Positions 35,387 to 43,287 of a stretch of DNA of 49,264 nt are shown here, in pieces; positions within the stretch are counted from its first letter, which is position 1; each line of letters begins with the position of its first letter. The position numbers were made by a program, and so were the translations under genes. The notes under the pieces were generated by a model. It searched no databases and was not told where the DNA came from. It saw nothing but the letters and a program-made list of their open reading frames with translations. This DNA comes from WRDS01 sp964492775 (GTDB lineage Bacteria > Actinomycetota > Coriobacteriia > Anaerosomatales > PHET01): contig CAZBLH010000012.1 of assembly GCA_964492775.1 (NCBI GenBank), positions 1 to 49,264 on the forward strand, written 5' to 3'.

Positions 35387-36238
35387 ATGGGTCGTCTTCG
35401 TAGTTGCAGACTTGCCGCCGTCGTCGTGTGCTGTGCGCTCTTATTTGGCGTGGCAGGGTGCAAGAAGGCGCCTGAGCCCACCCTTGATCCCAAAGTGGCA
35501 CCTCCCGTCATCGCTGAGGAGGGTACGCTGCGTGCAGGGGTCGATCTGGCGTACCCGCCGTTCGCCGGAGTTGATGGCGACAGGCAAGCAGGGATCGACA
35601 TCGATGTCGCGGCAGCTCTTGCGGACAAGCTCGGCCTGAAGGTGACCTTCGTAGACGTGTCCCCATCCCAGGCAGCGACTGCGCTGGCTGATGGCACCGT
35701 CGACATCATGCTCTCGGTTCCGCTCACCAGCGCGGATCTGACTCGCATCATCCCCGCGGGCACCTACCTGGCCGACGGACCTGCCGCATTCATCTCAGTC
35801 GAGGGTACCGGCTCCGTTGAGCCGACGATGACGATTGGCTCGTTGCCCACGAGCCAGATCGCTGCCCAGACCGAGAGTGAGGCCTTCTGGCTCGTGAACT
35901 CCGAGTACGGTGCCGAGGCTATGAACCCGTTCGAATCGCTGCGCGCTGCGTTTACGTCTGTCGAGAGCGGAGAATCGCGTGTTGCGGTGGGCAGTGCCGT
36001 CATCGGCGCGTACATCGCGCGCGACTTCGAGCGCATATGCTTCGCCGGTCAGCTCGCGCCCGCCACACCGCTGACCGTTGCGGTTGCTGCCGAGAATACA
36101 GAGCTTGCTGATGCAGTGCGCCTGGCGCTTGACGAGCTTGCGGCCGACGGCGTACTCGACTCTGTGCGCAGGAAGTGGGTTGAGAACCTGCCCGCGCTCA
36201 CCGTTCGAGACCTCGCCGACGAAGACGATTCGCAGTAG
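35387..36238 (+). CDS. Amino-acid ABC transporter substrate-binding lipoprotein (family 3), divergent
   Basis: A 283-residue extracytoplasmic binding protein. The lipobox GVAGC ends the signal peptide at Cys25, so it is anchored by lipid. The SBP_bac_3 fold starts with LRAGVDLAYPPFAGVDGDRQAG, and DIDVAAALADKLGLKV is standard. The usual second-lobe ligand motif (T-x-x-R near F-S-x-x-Y) is replaced by LTSADLTRIIPAGTY, and the hinge region FWLVNSEYGAEAM is unusual, so ligand specificity may differ from the neighbour. The ATG follows AGGAGG. It is separated from the second binding protein by 213 bases with ArgR-like sites, so it may be an accessory component expressed separately. Confidence 0.82.
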   Translation: MGRLRSCRLAAVVVCCALLFGVAGCKKAPEPTLDPKVAPPVIAEEGTLRAGVDLAYPPFAGVDGDRQAGIDIDVAAALADKLGLKVTFVDVSPSQAATALADGTVDIMLSVPLTSADLTRIIPAGTYLADGPAAFISVEGTGSVEPTMTIGSLPTSQIAAQTESEAFWLVNSEYGAEAMNPFESLRAAFTSVESGESRVAVGSAVIGAYIARDFERICFAGQLAPATPLTVAVAAENTELADAVRLALDELAADGVLDSVRRKWVENLPALTVRDLADEDDSQ

Positions 36239-36327
36239 TCGCGCAGGCCTTCTGTATCAGAGTCGGCCTTGCAGTGGCGACATCTAGACTCTGCCGATAC
36301 GCGGTCTGCATACAATCCATCCCTGAG

Positions 36328-36380
36328 TGAATATGCATTAACTTGCGCGAAAATGCGCAAAGTCAGTGTATGATTATGCA
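36328..36380 (+). promoter_or_regulatory. Two ArgR-like boxes around a promoter before the second binding protein
   Basis: TGTATGATTATGCA (36367-36380) fits the ARG-box palindrome TGNATNNNNATNCA exactly. TGAATATGCATTAA (36328-36341) fits with one mismatch. Both contain the direct repeat TATGCATT, at 36332 and 36375, 43 bases apart or about four helical turns, so the sites face the same side. Between them is a perfect inverted repeat TTGCGC-GAAAAT-GCGCAA (36343-36360). TATGAT (36369-36374) inside the second box is a possible -10. Repression by an ArgR/AhrC-type regulator is inferred. Confidence 0.5.
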
Positions 36381-36451
36381 TTGTGTGTAGGGCTCAGAGC
36401 GGCGCAAGGGGCGGCGCCATGGGGCTACGGATGAAGTTCAGGGAGGATGAT

Positions 36452-37291
36452 ATGAACAAGACGCGCAAGTTGCTTTCGCTTGTGCTCGCGCTGGCGCTCA
36501 CCGTCGCGCTGTTCGGTCTCGCGGGTTGCGGCAGTGAGGCTGAGGAGCCGGAGGAGCCGGCGGGGACCGAAGAGCCGGCTGACCTCGGCACGCTGACGCC
36601 GGGCGTCATCATCGTCGGTTCCGACACGGCCTACCCGCCGTTCGAGTCGGTCGACAATGGCAAGATTGTCGGCTTCGACATCGACCTGATGAATGCAATC
36701 GGTGAGATCATCGGTCACAAGGTCGAGTTCAAGACCTACAAGTTCGACTCCCTCATAACGGGACTCCAGGCCAACACCGAGTTCGACATGGCGGCCTCGG
36801 CGATGACCATCACTGATGAGCGCGCCGAGAAGGTCAATTTCTCGGCTCCGTACATCAACTCGAACCAGTCGCTGGCCGTTTCAACGGACTCGTCGATCAA
36901 GTCGATCGACGACCTCAAGAGCGGCGACAAGGTCGGCGTGCAGTCCGGCACGACCGGCGAGATCTGGGCCAAGGAGAACCTTGAGCCCAAGGGCATCGTC
37001 GTCACTCCGTACGATGACACGCTCGCAGCGTTCGGCGCCATGGCCGCTGGCGACGTCGTCGGCATCATCAACGACATCCCCATCTCGCAGTTCATCGTTG
37101 CCGACCCGGCCCGCCAGGCCAAGGTTGTCGATGAGATCGAGACCGGCGAGCAGTACGGCTTCGCGTTCAACAAGGAGAACACCGCCCTTCGCGATGCCGT
37201 GAACGACGCCCTCGCCGAGGTCAAGGCCAACGGCACCTACGCTGAGATCTACAAGACCTGGTTCGGCGCCGAGCCGACCTCGATTCCCTAG
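36452..37291 (+). CDS. Amino-acid ABC transporter substrate-binding lipoprotein (family 3)
   Basis: A 279-residue binding protein. Signal peptide with lipobox GLAGC (Cys26), an acidic Glu/Pro linker of about 20 residues, then the SBP_bac_3 domain: IIVGSDTAYPPFESVDNGKI, FDIDLMNAIGEIIG, MTITDERAEKVNFSAPYINS and VGVQSGTTGEIWAKE. Arg in TDERAEKV is the residue that binds the ligand carboxylate in this family, and Asp of GSDTAYPPFE contacts the amino group. The ATG at 36452 is chosen for the GGGAGG site; the frame is open upstream to 36383 without conservation. The ARG-box-like promoter suggests arginine or another basic amino acid as ligand. Permease and ATPase genes follow. Confidence 0.93.
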   Translation: MNKTRKLLSLVLALALTVALFGLAGCGSEAEEPEEPAGTEEPADLGTLTPGVIIVGSDTAYPPFESVDNGKIVGFDIDLMNAIGEIIGHKVEFKTYKFDSLITGLQANTEFDMAASAMTITDERAEKVNFSAPYINSNQSLAVSTDSSIKSIDDLKSGDKVGVQSGTTGEIWAKENLEPKGIVVTPYDDTLAAFGAMAAGDVVGIINDIPISQFIVADPARQAKVVDEIETGEQYGFAFNKENTALRDAVNDALAEVKANGTYAEIYKTWFGAEPTSIP

Positions 37292-37355
37292 GTCCAGCAC
37301 GTAGCTGCGTGACCCGGCGCCATCGGTGCGGGTCGACGCGTGATGTGTTACACAG

Positions 37356-37387
37356 GGGAGGCCGGCGGCCGAGGTCGTCGGCCTCCC
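37356..37387 (+). terminator. Intra-operon hairpin between binding protein and permease
   Basis: Perfect 9-base arms GGGAGGCCG (37356-37364) and CGGCCTCCC (37379-37387) in the 138-base spacer. With no T-run after it, it probably acts as a 3' stabiliser or partial terminator that keeps binding protein above permease, as in many ABC operons. Confidence 0.5.
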
Positions 37388-37429
37388 GTGAGTGTATGAG
37401 GATGGCGCACCGATAAGGAGACTGAGCGC

Positions 37430-38281
37430 GTGGAGTCATTCCTGCAGTGGTGGGAGACATTCCCGCTGACACGCCTGTTCTTCTCGATAGAGATGATCAA
37501 GGCTTCATTTCCCATCATCGCGAAGGCGTTTCCCGTCTCGCTCTTCCTCGGCATCGCGGCGTTCGTACTCGCTGTGCCTGGCGGACTGCTCCTCGCGTTC
37601 ATGAAGATGTCGCGTAGCCGCATGCCGCGGTGGATCGCGACCTTCTACATCGACGTTGTCCGCGGAACGCCACTGTTTCTCCAGATCCTGATCGTCTTCT
37701 TCGGGCTGACGTTGCTGCCGTTCTACCGTTCGATGATCGGTGCTTTCCCCTGGATGAAGGAGCCGTTCCTCTTCGGCATCGACTTCACCTACTACATGCG
37801 CGGCCTGTTCGTGCTCGCACTGAACTCGTCTGCATATATGGCGGAGATCTTCCGTGCGGGAATCCAGTCCATCCACAAGGGGCAGATGGAGGCTGCGCGC
37901 TCGCTCGGCATGAACGTACGTACTGCCATGGCATTCGTGATCATCCCGCAGACAATCCGCAGGATCTTGCCGACGGCGATGAGCGAGTTCATCCTCCTGT
38001 TCAAGGATACGGCGCTGCTGTCAGGAATGGGATTCGCCGAACTGACCTTGCGCGCACGAGAGTTCGCGGCGGCCTCCTTCAACCAGTCGTCGTACATCGT
38101 CGCCGCAATGTTCTATCTGGTTGTCACGATTCCGCTCGGCCGGGTTGTCGCGCGGCTTGAGGACAAGCTTGCTGAGTCGGAAGGCGGTGGCCGAGCGGGC
38201 TCGAAGCGTGATCCGCTCGTGGTCGTGCCGATCGACACCGAGCATGTCGTTCCGCACTCGACCCTGTTGCCCAGAGATTAG
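37430..38281 (+). CDS. Amino-acid ABC transporter permease (HisM/ArtQ-type)
   Basis: A 283-residue inner-membrane subunit with about five or six spans. FPIIAKAFPVSLFLGIAAFVLA and IATFYIDVVRGTPLFLQILIV are typical of polar amino-acid permeases. YMAEIFRAGIQSIHKGQMEAARSLGM and IIPQTIRRILP form the EAA loop that contacts the ATPase. Only one permease is present, so the transporter is likely a homodimer in the membrane. The GTG start at 37430 lies nine bases after AAGGAG. The C-terminal tail after about residue 250 is hydrophilic and ends in HVVPHSTLLPRD. Confidence 0.93.
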   Translation: MESFLQWWETFPLTRLFFSIEMIKASFPIIAKAFPVSLFLGIAAFVLAVPGGLLLAFMKMSRSRMPRWIATFYIDVVRGTPLFLQILIVFFGLTLLPFYRSMIGAFPWMKEPFLFGIDFTYYMRGLFVLALNSSAYMAEIFRAGIQSIHKGQMEAARSLGMNVRTAMAFVIIPQTIRRILPTAMSEFILLFKDTALLSGMGFAELTLRAREFAAASFNQSSYIVAAMFYLVVTIPLGRVVARLEDKLAESEGGGRAGSKRDPLVVVPIDTEHVVPHSTLLPRD

Positions 38282-38299
38282 CGCCGAGGTGGTCACGTG

Positions 38300-39070
38300 A
38301 TGATGGCTGATGCACACGACAACAAGAATGCTGCTCCCGATGAGCCCATCGTGCGCATCAAGGGGCTACAGAAGCGGTTCGGCGACCTTGAGGTGCTGCG
38401 CGGAGTGGACCTGGATGTCACCAAGGGCGAGGTAGTGGTAATTCTCGGCCCGTCTGGTTCCGGGAAGTCCACCATGCTGCGGTGTGTCAATCGGCTCGAG
38501 GAGCCGACAGGGGGAGAGGTGTGGTTCGAGGACACACTCGTCAACGACCCCAAGACGAACATCAATGCCGTTCGCGAGCGGATCGGGATGGTGTTCCAGT
38601 CCTTCAACCTCTTCCCTCATCTGACCGCGAAGGGCAACGTCATGCTCGCGCAGCAGAAGGTGCTCAGGCGCGGCAAGGAGGAGGCCGCCAGGGTCGCGGT
38701 TGAGCAGCTTACGCGGGTAGGCCTCGCCGACAAGATCGACTATTTCCCGTCACAGCTCTCGGGTGGACAGCAGCAGCGCGTGGCTATCGCGCGCGCGTTG
38801 GCCATGGACCCTCACGTGATGCTCTTCGATGAGGTTACCTCCGCGCTCGATCCCGAACTAGTTCGAGGCGTGCTCGACGTCATGAAGCAGCTGGCGAACG
38901 CAGGCATGACGATGCTGGTCGTCACCCACGAGATGGGATTTGCGCGCGAAGTTGCCGACCGTGTGATCTTCATGGACGGCGGCGTGATCGTCGAGCAGGG
39001 GTCCCCGGATGAGGTCTTCGACCGTCCGCAGAACCCGCGCACCCAAGACTTCCTCGGGCACATCGCCTAG
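38300..39070 (+). CDS. Amino-acid ABC transporter ATP-binding protein (GlnQ/ArtP-type)
   Basis: A 256-residue ATPase that powers uptake. Walker A is GPSGSGKST, the Q-loop is in MVFQSFNLFPHLTA, the signature motif is LSGGQQQR, Walker B is VMLFDEVTSALDP (Glu replaces none of the key residues), and the H-loop is VVTHEMGFARE. EQGSPDEVFDRPQNPRTQDFLGHIA is the usual C-terminus of the polar amino-acid group. GTG (38297) and ATG (38300, 38303) are adjacent; ATG at 38300 is best spaced from GAGGTGG. It ends the transporter operon 110 bases before hpf. Confidence 0.95.
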   Translation: MMADAHDNKNAAPDEPIVRIKGLQKRFGDLEVLRGVDLDVTKGEVVVILGPSGSGKSTMLRCVNRLEEPTGGEVWFEDTLVNDPKTNINAVRERIGMVFQSFNLFPHLTAKGNVMLAQQKVLRRGKEEAARVAVEQLTRVGLADKIDYFPSQLSGGQQQRVAIARALAMDPHVMLFDEVTSALDPELVRGVLDVMKQLANAGMTMLVVTHEMGFAREVADRVIFMDGGVIVEQGSPDEVFDRPQNPRTQDFLGHIA

Positions 39071-39180
39071 CTTACCAACGGCCCTACCAGCCGTCGAGTT
39101 CTTCTCGGCGGCTTCGTCGCATTATCTTCACCCAGCTCGGGTATCTTCTAGCTGTGAGGCGACACGAAGGAGGCTTGAAC

Positions 39181-39747
39181 ATGCAGATCAGTGTTGTCGG
39201 ACGCCATATGGAAGTCACGGACGCGATTCGCGCGTATGCGGAGGAGAAGGTCGGCAAGGCAGCAAAGGTACACAATCGCGAGGAAATGCAGGTCGACGTC
39301 GTTCTTCACGTCGAGAAGAACCCGGCGCAGAAGAACCGCGATGTCGCCGAGGTGACGGCTCGCATGAAGGGCGTCACTGTCCGTGCCGAGGAAGCAGCAC
39401 CGGACATGTATGCGGCCATCGACCTCGTCTCCGAGAAGCTCGAGCGCCAGATGCGCAAGTACAAGACGAAGCTCATTTCGCGTCGTAATGGCAACGGCAA
39501 GCCGGTCGTGCGGACTGCCCCTGGTGACAGTGAAATCGCCCCAACTCTTCCCGAGGAGGAGTTCTTCGGCGAAGTCGTTCGCGTCAAGTCGATCAAGCCA
39601 GAGCCCATGACTGAGGAGGAAGCGATCCTGCAGATGGAGCTCCTCGGGCATGATTTCTTCGTCTATGCGAACGCTGAGACTGATGCGGTGAACGTCCTGT
39701 ATCGGCGGCACAACGGAGACTACGGTCGGATAGAGGCTGTTAGCTAG
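39181..39747 (+). CDS. hpf: Long-form ribosome hibernation promoting factor
   Basis: A 188-residue factor that binds the 30S decoding centre and pairs ribosomes into inactive 100S dimers in stationary phase. The N-terminal S30AE domain starts QISVVGRHMEVTDAIRAYAEEKV, with AEVTARMKGVTVRAEE and DMYAAIDLVSEKLERQM. The linker is about residues 103-130. The C-terminal dimerisation domain has VRVKSIKPEPMTEEEAILQ and HDFFVYANAETDAVNVLYRR. I take the ATG at 39181, behind AAGGAGG, not the open frame from 39154. Normally hpf lies between comFC and secA; here a transporter operon and an 8-kb regulatory island separate them. A strong hairpin follows. Confidence 0.96.
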   Translation: MQISVVGRHMEVTDAIRAYAEEKVGKAAKVHNREEMQVDVVLHVEKNPAQKNRDVAEVTARMKGVTVRAEEAAPDMYAAIDLVSEKLERQMRKYKTKLISRRNGNGKPVVRTAPGDSEIAPTLPEEEFFGEVVRVKSIKPEPMTEEEAILQMELLGHDFFVYANAETDAVNVLYRRHNGDYGRIEAVS

Positions 39748-39767
39748 GACGGCGTCAGGTATATAGT

Positions 39768-39784
39768 GACTCCGGTTAGGAGTC
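39768..39784 (+). other. Small hairpin after hpf
   Basis: GACTCC-GGTTA-GGAGTC, a perfect six-base stem 20 bases after the hpf stop and just before the large terminator. A TATAGT at 39762-39767 lies directly before it. Function unknown. Confidence 0.35.
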
Positions 39785-39795
39785 CTGCGTCTATT

Positions 39796-39826
39796 CACGA
39801 GCACGGTGGGATTCACCGTGCTCGTG
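39796..39826 (+). terminator. Strong terminator hairpin after hpf
   Basis: Perfect 13-base arms CACGAGCACGGTG (39796-39808) and CACCGTGCTCGTG (39814-39826) with loop GGATT, followed by ATTGTTGCT, a weak T-rich tail. It is the longest perfect stem in the window and ends the transporter-hpf region. Confidence 0.85.
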
Positions 39827-39851
39827 ATTGTTGCTATCCAAACGGAAAGCA

Positions 39852-39887
39852 TTGACTCCGCCGGGTGGCGACCCTATCGTGATAGGG
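39852..39887 (+). promoter_or_regulatory. Promoter with a palindromic operator over the -10
   Basis: TTGACT (39852-39857), 17 bases, then TATCGT (39875-39880). The -10 lies in the inverted repeat CCCTATC-GT-GATAGGG (39872-39887), perfect over seven bases. The position is right for a repressor. The leader to the ATG at 39958 is about 70 bases. Confidence 0.55.
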
Positions 39888-39957
39888 AAACCTGTCCATG
39901 GGAGGGCTTCCAAGTCGCAGCTCTAGACGTAGACAGCATGTAGCAGGGGGCTTCGCA

Positions 39958-40626
39958 ATGGATCAGAGTGTCTCTCGGGTGCGCGTCGAGGACATAGAGG
40001 CGGCCATCGCCCAAGTCGGCGAGATCAAGGCCGCACGTGTTGTCGCTGATCTTGACGGAGCCATCCAAGAGATCCATGTCTTGGCGCTGCCGTCCAAGCC
40101 ACCCAAGCAGCTGGTGCGCGACATCGAAAGCACTCTGATGGCGCGGTTCGGCTTGCCGATCGATCATCGCAAGATCTCCATCGCGCAACTCGGCCGCGAG
40201 ATGGTCGAGGCAGAAGAGCAGCCAGCCGCCGTTGTTGACAGCCGCGCGCGCATCGTGAGCGTCAACTTCTCTGTGTCCGGTATTGTCGCATCGGCAGTTG
40301 TCACCCTCGAAATCGGCGGCACCGAGTACACCGGCCGCGCAACGGGGCCAGCCAGCGAGACCGGCCGCATGCGCCAGGTTTCGATGGCCGCTCTTGACGC
40401 ATTGACTCAGCGGATCGGCGACAAGAACGCCTTTGCGCTTGAAGACGTCATGATCTGTCAGCTCGGCCGAGAGAGGGTTGCGGTCGCCTGCGTTTCGTTG
40501 GTCAGCAGGTACGGGGAGGAGTCGTTCACGGGGTCCGCTCTCGTGCGGCAAAGCGATAGTGACTCGATCGTGCGAGCTACCCTGGACGCTATCAACAGGC
40601 GTATGGGGCTACTGATAACTGAATAA
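39958..40626 (+). CDS. Conserved protein of unknown function preceding HD-domain genes
   Basis: A 222-residue soluble protein, no signal peptide or membrane span. Two parts are visible. Residues 1-80 are an alpha/beta unit: VEDIEAAIAQVGEIKAARVV, IQEIHVLALPSKPPKQLVRD and GLPIDHRKISIAQLGR. Residues 95-222 hold two similar alternating strands and helices, with ASAVVTLEIGGTEYTGRATG and VACVSLVSRYGEESFTGSAL, each followed by a helix with A-L-D-A-[LI]; this looks like an internal duplication. I recall relatives near HD-domain genes in other Gram-positives, but no assigned role. The ATG at 39958 follows AGGGGG. It has its own promoter and operator and is 137 bases before the peptide ORF. Confidence 0.75.
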   Translation: MDQSVSRVRVEDIEAAIAQVGEIKAARVVADLDGAIQEIHVLALPSKPPKQLVRDIESTLMARFGLPIDHRKISIAQLGREMVEAEEQPAAVVDSRARIVSVNFSVSGIVASAVVTLEIGGTEYTGRATGPASETGRMRQVSMAALDALTQRIGDKNAFALEDVMICQLGRERVAVACVSLVSRYGEESFTGSALVRQSDSDSIVRATLDAINRRMGLLITE

Positions 40627-40763
40627 TCACGTTTAGTCTGGACCGGCGCACATGTACCAACGGCTGAACACTGTTTCACTACCGAGCGGAGCGAACAGCG
40701 TTCTTCCATCGCCAGCGGGATGGGAGGAGACCATTTTGTCCTTCAAGAGGAGGTCTTCTCACC

Positions 40764-40841
40764 ATGAAGCGTATGATTCTTGTCTTGGCGTCGCTTTCCG
40801 CGCTCGTTCTCTCGAGCGGGGCTTGGATGCGGGTTCGCTAA
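40764..40841 (+). CDS. 25-residue hydrophobic peptide ORF
   Basis: ATG at 40764 to TAA at 40841 encodes a peptide starting MKRMILVLASLSALVLSS and ending GAWMRVR. A basic start, a 15-residue hydrophobic core and a short tail look like a signal peptide with a few residues after it. The ribosome site GAGGAGG is strong and well spaced, better than that of the HD-GYP gene 40 bases downstream. The ORF is too short for statistical support, but position and ribosome site argue for translation. It could be an exported signal, a membrane microprotein or a leader for the HD-GYP gene. I do not recognise a family. Confidence 0.5.
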   Translation: MKRMILVLASLSALVLSSGAWMRVR

Positions 40842-40881
40842 TTCCATGTGCCGGTCCACGTAAGCGGGGGCGGCGGATGCC

Positions 40882-42192
40882 ATGATTCAGAATGATGGCG
40901 TCCGCCGCCCCTTCATTGTGCTCGCAGTCTCGGTCCTGACTCTCGGTATCGCAGCCTTCTGGTACTCGTGGCTGACGTTCCCTCCAGACTTCACCGCGGA
41001 GTTCTTCTTTCTGCTGATGGCAGGTCTGGTATCTGAGAATTATGCGATTGAAATGGGGGAGTACAGCTTCTCGATTGCGTATCCGTTGGTGCTCGCCACC
41101 CTGATACTGTGTGGCCCCACCCCAGCGCTGGTACTGGCGATTGCCACCTCGGTGAACGTCATTGACGTTCGTAGCCTTCACTGGTCTGTCACCGTCTTTA
41201 ACGTCGGGCAACTGCTGTCTGCGAGCGCGCTTGCCGCGGGAGTGTACGTCATACTCGGCGGCAGAATCCTGTTGGTGTCGGGCATGGGCCCATTCGGAGC
41301 CCAAGACTTCCCGGCGGCCTTTGTGCCGCTGATGGCGACAGCGGTTGCAGGCTCAGTTGGCAACATCGCACTTGCATCATTGGGCGTTGCGGTCAAGTCT
41401 GGTGAGCGGATTGGGCGCGTGCTTGAGTCCGTGGGCAGGTTACCGGCCGGGCAGCTGGTTCTCGGAGTATTCGGTTTCACCATCGCTCAGGTGATGGCTC
41501 TCAATATCGCCGCGTTTGTCTTCTTCCTGTTCCCACTCTTTGTGGCGCGGCAGTTTCACCAACGCTTCCTATCACTTCAGTCAGTCTTCACGGATACAAT
41601 CCGCTCACTAGTTGGCGCGCTGGAAGCTAAGGATCCATACACGCGAGGCCATTCGGAGAGGGTCGCCGAATATGCAGTCCTGCTAGGAAGTGCCATGGCA
41701 CTCGCACCCCGAGAACTGGATGACCTCGAGAAGGCGGCCTTGTTGCACGACCTCGGGAAGCTAGCGCTTCCCGGCGAGCTCTTGAGAAAGGCGGGACGTC
41801 TCGACCCGCATGAGTGGGATGACATACGCAGGCACCCGACCAATGGCGCAGAGATGATTATGAAGATTCCGCCCCTCCGTAGATTGGCGGAGCCTGTGCT
41901 GTTCCACCATGAACGGCTGGATGGGTCTGGGTATCCTAACGGGATCAGCGGGCCGGAGCTAAGTGCTTTTGTGAGGATACTGGCTATCGCGGACTCGTAT
42001 GATGCGATGACCTCCAATCGGCCATATCGAGCCGGACTGAGCCGACAGGAGGCCGTTGGCGAATTGCGGCGCTGCGCGGGCCATGAGCTTGACCCTAGCT
42101 ACGTGGAGGCCTTCGTGGAGGCGCTGCTCAAGCAGTCGGGCGAGATGGGTGTGGACTCGCATGCAGTGGCCCAAGTTGAGAGCAGGGTCTAG
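40882..42192 (+). CDS. Membrane HD-GYP domain protein (likely c-di-GMP phosphodiesterase)
   Basis: A 436-residue protein. The N-terminal half (about residues 10-220) has six to eight membrane spans, e.g. FIVLAVSVLTLGIAAFWYSW and AFVFFLFPLFVARQF, with no known ligand motif, so it looks like a MASE-type sensor. A helical linker (FLSLQSVFTDTIRSLVGALEAKDPYTRGHSERVA) leads to the HD-GYP domain: HDLGK at residues 289-293, and HHERLDGSGYP with the GYP triad at 350-352. All residues needed for c-di-GMP hydrolysis appear present. It ends HAVAQVESRV. The next gene starts three bases later and has a broken version of the same design, so the two may form a complex. Confidence 0.9.
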   Translation: MIQNDGVRRPFIVLAVSVLTLGIAAFWYSWLTFPPDFTAEFFFLLMAGLVSENYAIEMGEYSFSIAYPLVLATLILCGPTPALVLAIATSVNVIDVRSLHWSVTVFNVGQLLSASALAAGVYVILGGRILLVSGMGPFGAQDFPAAFVPLMATAVAGSVGNIALASLGVAVKSGERIGRVLESVGRLPAGQLVLGVFGFTIAQVMALNIAAFVFFLFPLFVARQFHQRFLSLQSVFTDTIRSLVGALEAKDPYTRGHSERVAEYAVLLGSAMALAPRELDDLEKAALLHDLGKLALPGELLRKAGRLDPHEWDDIRRHPTNGAEMIMKIPPLRRLAEPVLFHHERLDGSGYPNGISGPELSAFVRILAIADSYDAMTSNRPYRAGLSRQEAVGELRRCAGHELDPSYVEAFVEALLKQSGEMGVDSHAVAQVESRV

Positions 42193-42195
42193 CCG

Positions 42196-43287
42196 ATGTC
42201 AGCGCTGATGATCAGCGAGTCATCTGTCGGCGTCCTGTCTTTCGGGATCGCAATACTACTTCTAGACGCCCTTGACATTTCTTTGCCGCGCGGGGATAGC
42301 GTCGGCGTCGCTGGTTCACTTGTTGCGGCCATGATGCTGGCAGTTGGGCCTTGGTGGGCCCTCGCGACTGGGGTAGTGAGCGCGATAATCGTGCAGGGCT
42401 CTCGTGCCGCCAGCCCGGATCACGAACACTCGATCGGTGAGGTCTGGGTTCGCCTTGTTGCGAGCGCGATTGCGGTGGGCGTGTCGCTGGTCTTGGAGCA
42501 GACGAACGCAGTTCCTCCATTGATGGCGACTGTGGTCGTCCCGATTGTCTTCCTGCTCACTGAAGTATGTGCGCGGCAAGCTGCTTTGGCCATGACATCA
42601 GGACGGTCACTGTGGCGTCTGATCGAGGGCAATCTGATTCGGAGAGCATCACTTTTTGCGGCCCAAGTGTCGATTGCGGCGCTTACAACGATTCTGCATG
42701 AGACGATGGGAGCTTGGGCTCTCGTTCCGGTAATGGCACTCCTGATACTAATCAGGCAATCGTATGCGATGCTCCTCGAAATCAGGGAGACGTACCACAC
42801 TACGATTGCAGTGCTTATAGATGCCGCTGAATCCCCCGAACCGGGGCGCGCCGGACACTCCGAAAGAGTTGCAGAGATTGCGCGCGAAATTGGAGGTAAG
42901 TGCGGACTCCGAGCTGAGGAGCTAGAGCGTCTCAGTTATGCCGCACTACTGCATGACGTTGATGGAATCGCCGGAACAAACGCCGCCCTGAGTTCGAATG
43001 GGCGCGCGAGTTCTATTGTGTCGGAGGTTCGCTTTCTGGCGGATGTGGTTCCGGTCCTTCAGGTGATTGATGGTCTACCCAGCGCAAACTATTCTGAGCG
43101 TGACATTCTGTGCGGACTCATTGTTGCGCTCGCCTCAGATGTCGACTCTGCGGCCCGGCCGCAGGTTCATCTTGCGCATATCGCGCCACACGTGAGCCGA
43201 GTGGTTCCGCTGGCTCCTCCGCGGGTCAAGGCCCGAGTTGTCTCCGCTGCCCTCGAGCTCGGCTACTCGCTCCCGGCAATAGACTGA
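42196..43287 (+). CDS. Membrane protein with degenerate HD domain
   Basis: A 363-residue protein built like its upstream neighbour: an N-terminal membrane region (about 10-205; VGVLSFGIAILLLDAL, LVAAMMLAVGPWWALATG, LVPVMALLILIRQSY), a linker and an HD-like domain. AGHSERVAEIAREIGG (from about 220) and LLHDVDG (His253-Asp254) remain. The HHExxDGxGYP segment is missing; in its place is VRFLADVVPVLQVIDGLPSANYSERD, so it should be catalytically inactive for c-di-GMP. Base composition is clearly lower in GC than the flanks. Its stop overlaps the next gene by TGATG. A role as sensor or regulatory partner of the active HD-GYP protein is inferred. Confidence 0.8.
   Translation: MSALMISESSVGVLSFGIAILLLDALDISLPRGDSVGVAGSLVAAMMLAVGPWWALATGVVSAIIVQGSRAASPDHEHSIGEVWVRLVASAIAVGVSLVLEQTNAVPPLMATVVVPIVFLLTEVCARQAALAMTSGRSLWRLIEGNLIRRASLFAAQVSIAALTTILHETMGAWALVPVMALLILIRQSYAMLLEIRETYHTTIAVLIDAAESPEPGRAGHSERVAEIAREIGGKCGLRAEELERLSYAALLHDVDGIAGTNAALSSNGRASSIVSEVRFLADVVPVLQVIDGLPSANYSERDILCGLIVALASDVDSAARPQVHLAHIAPHVSRVVPLAPPRVKARVVSAALELGYSLPAID

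Noticed and set aside
40652..40885. 77-codon open frame overlapping the peptide ORF
   Set aside because: No good ribosome site, no recognisable pattern, and it overlaps the better-supported 25-codon ORF and the start of the HD-GYP gene.
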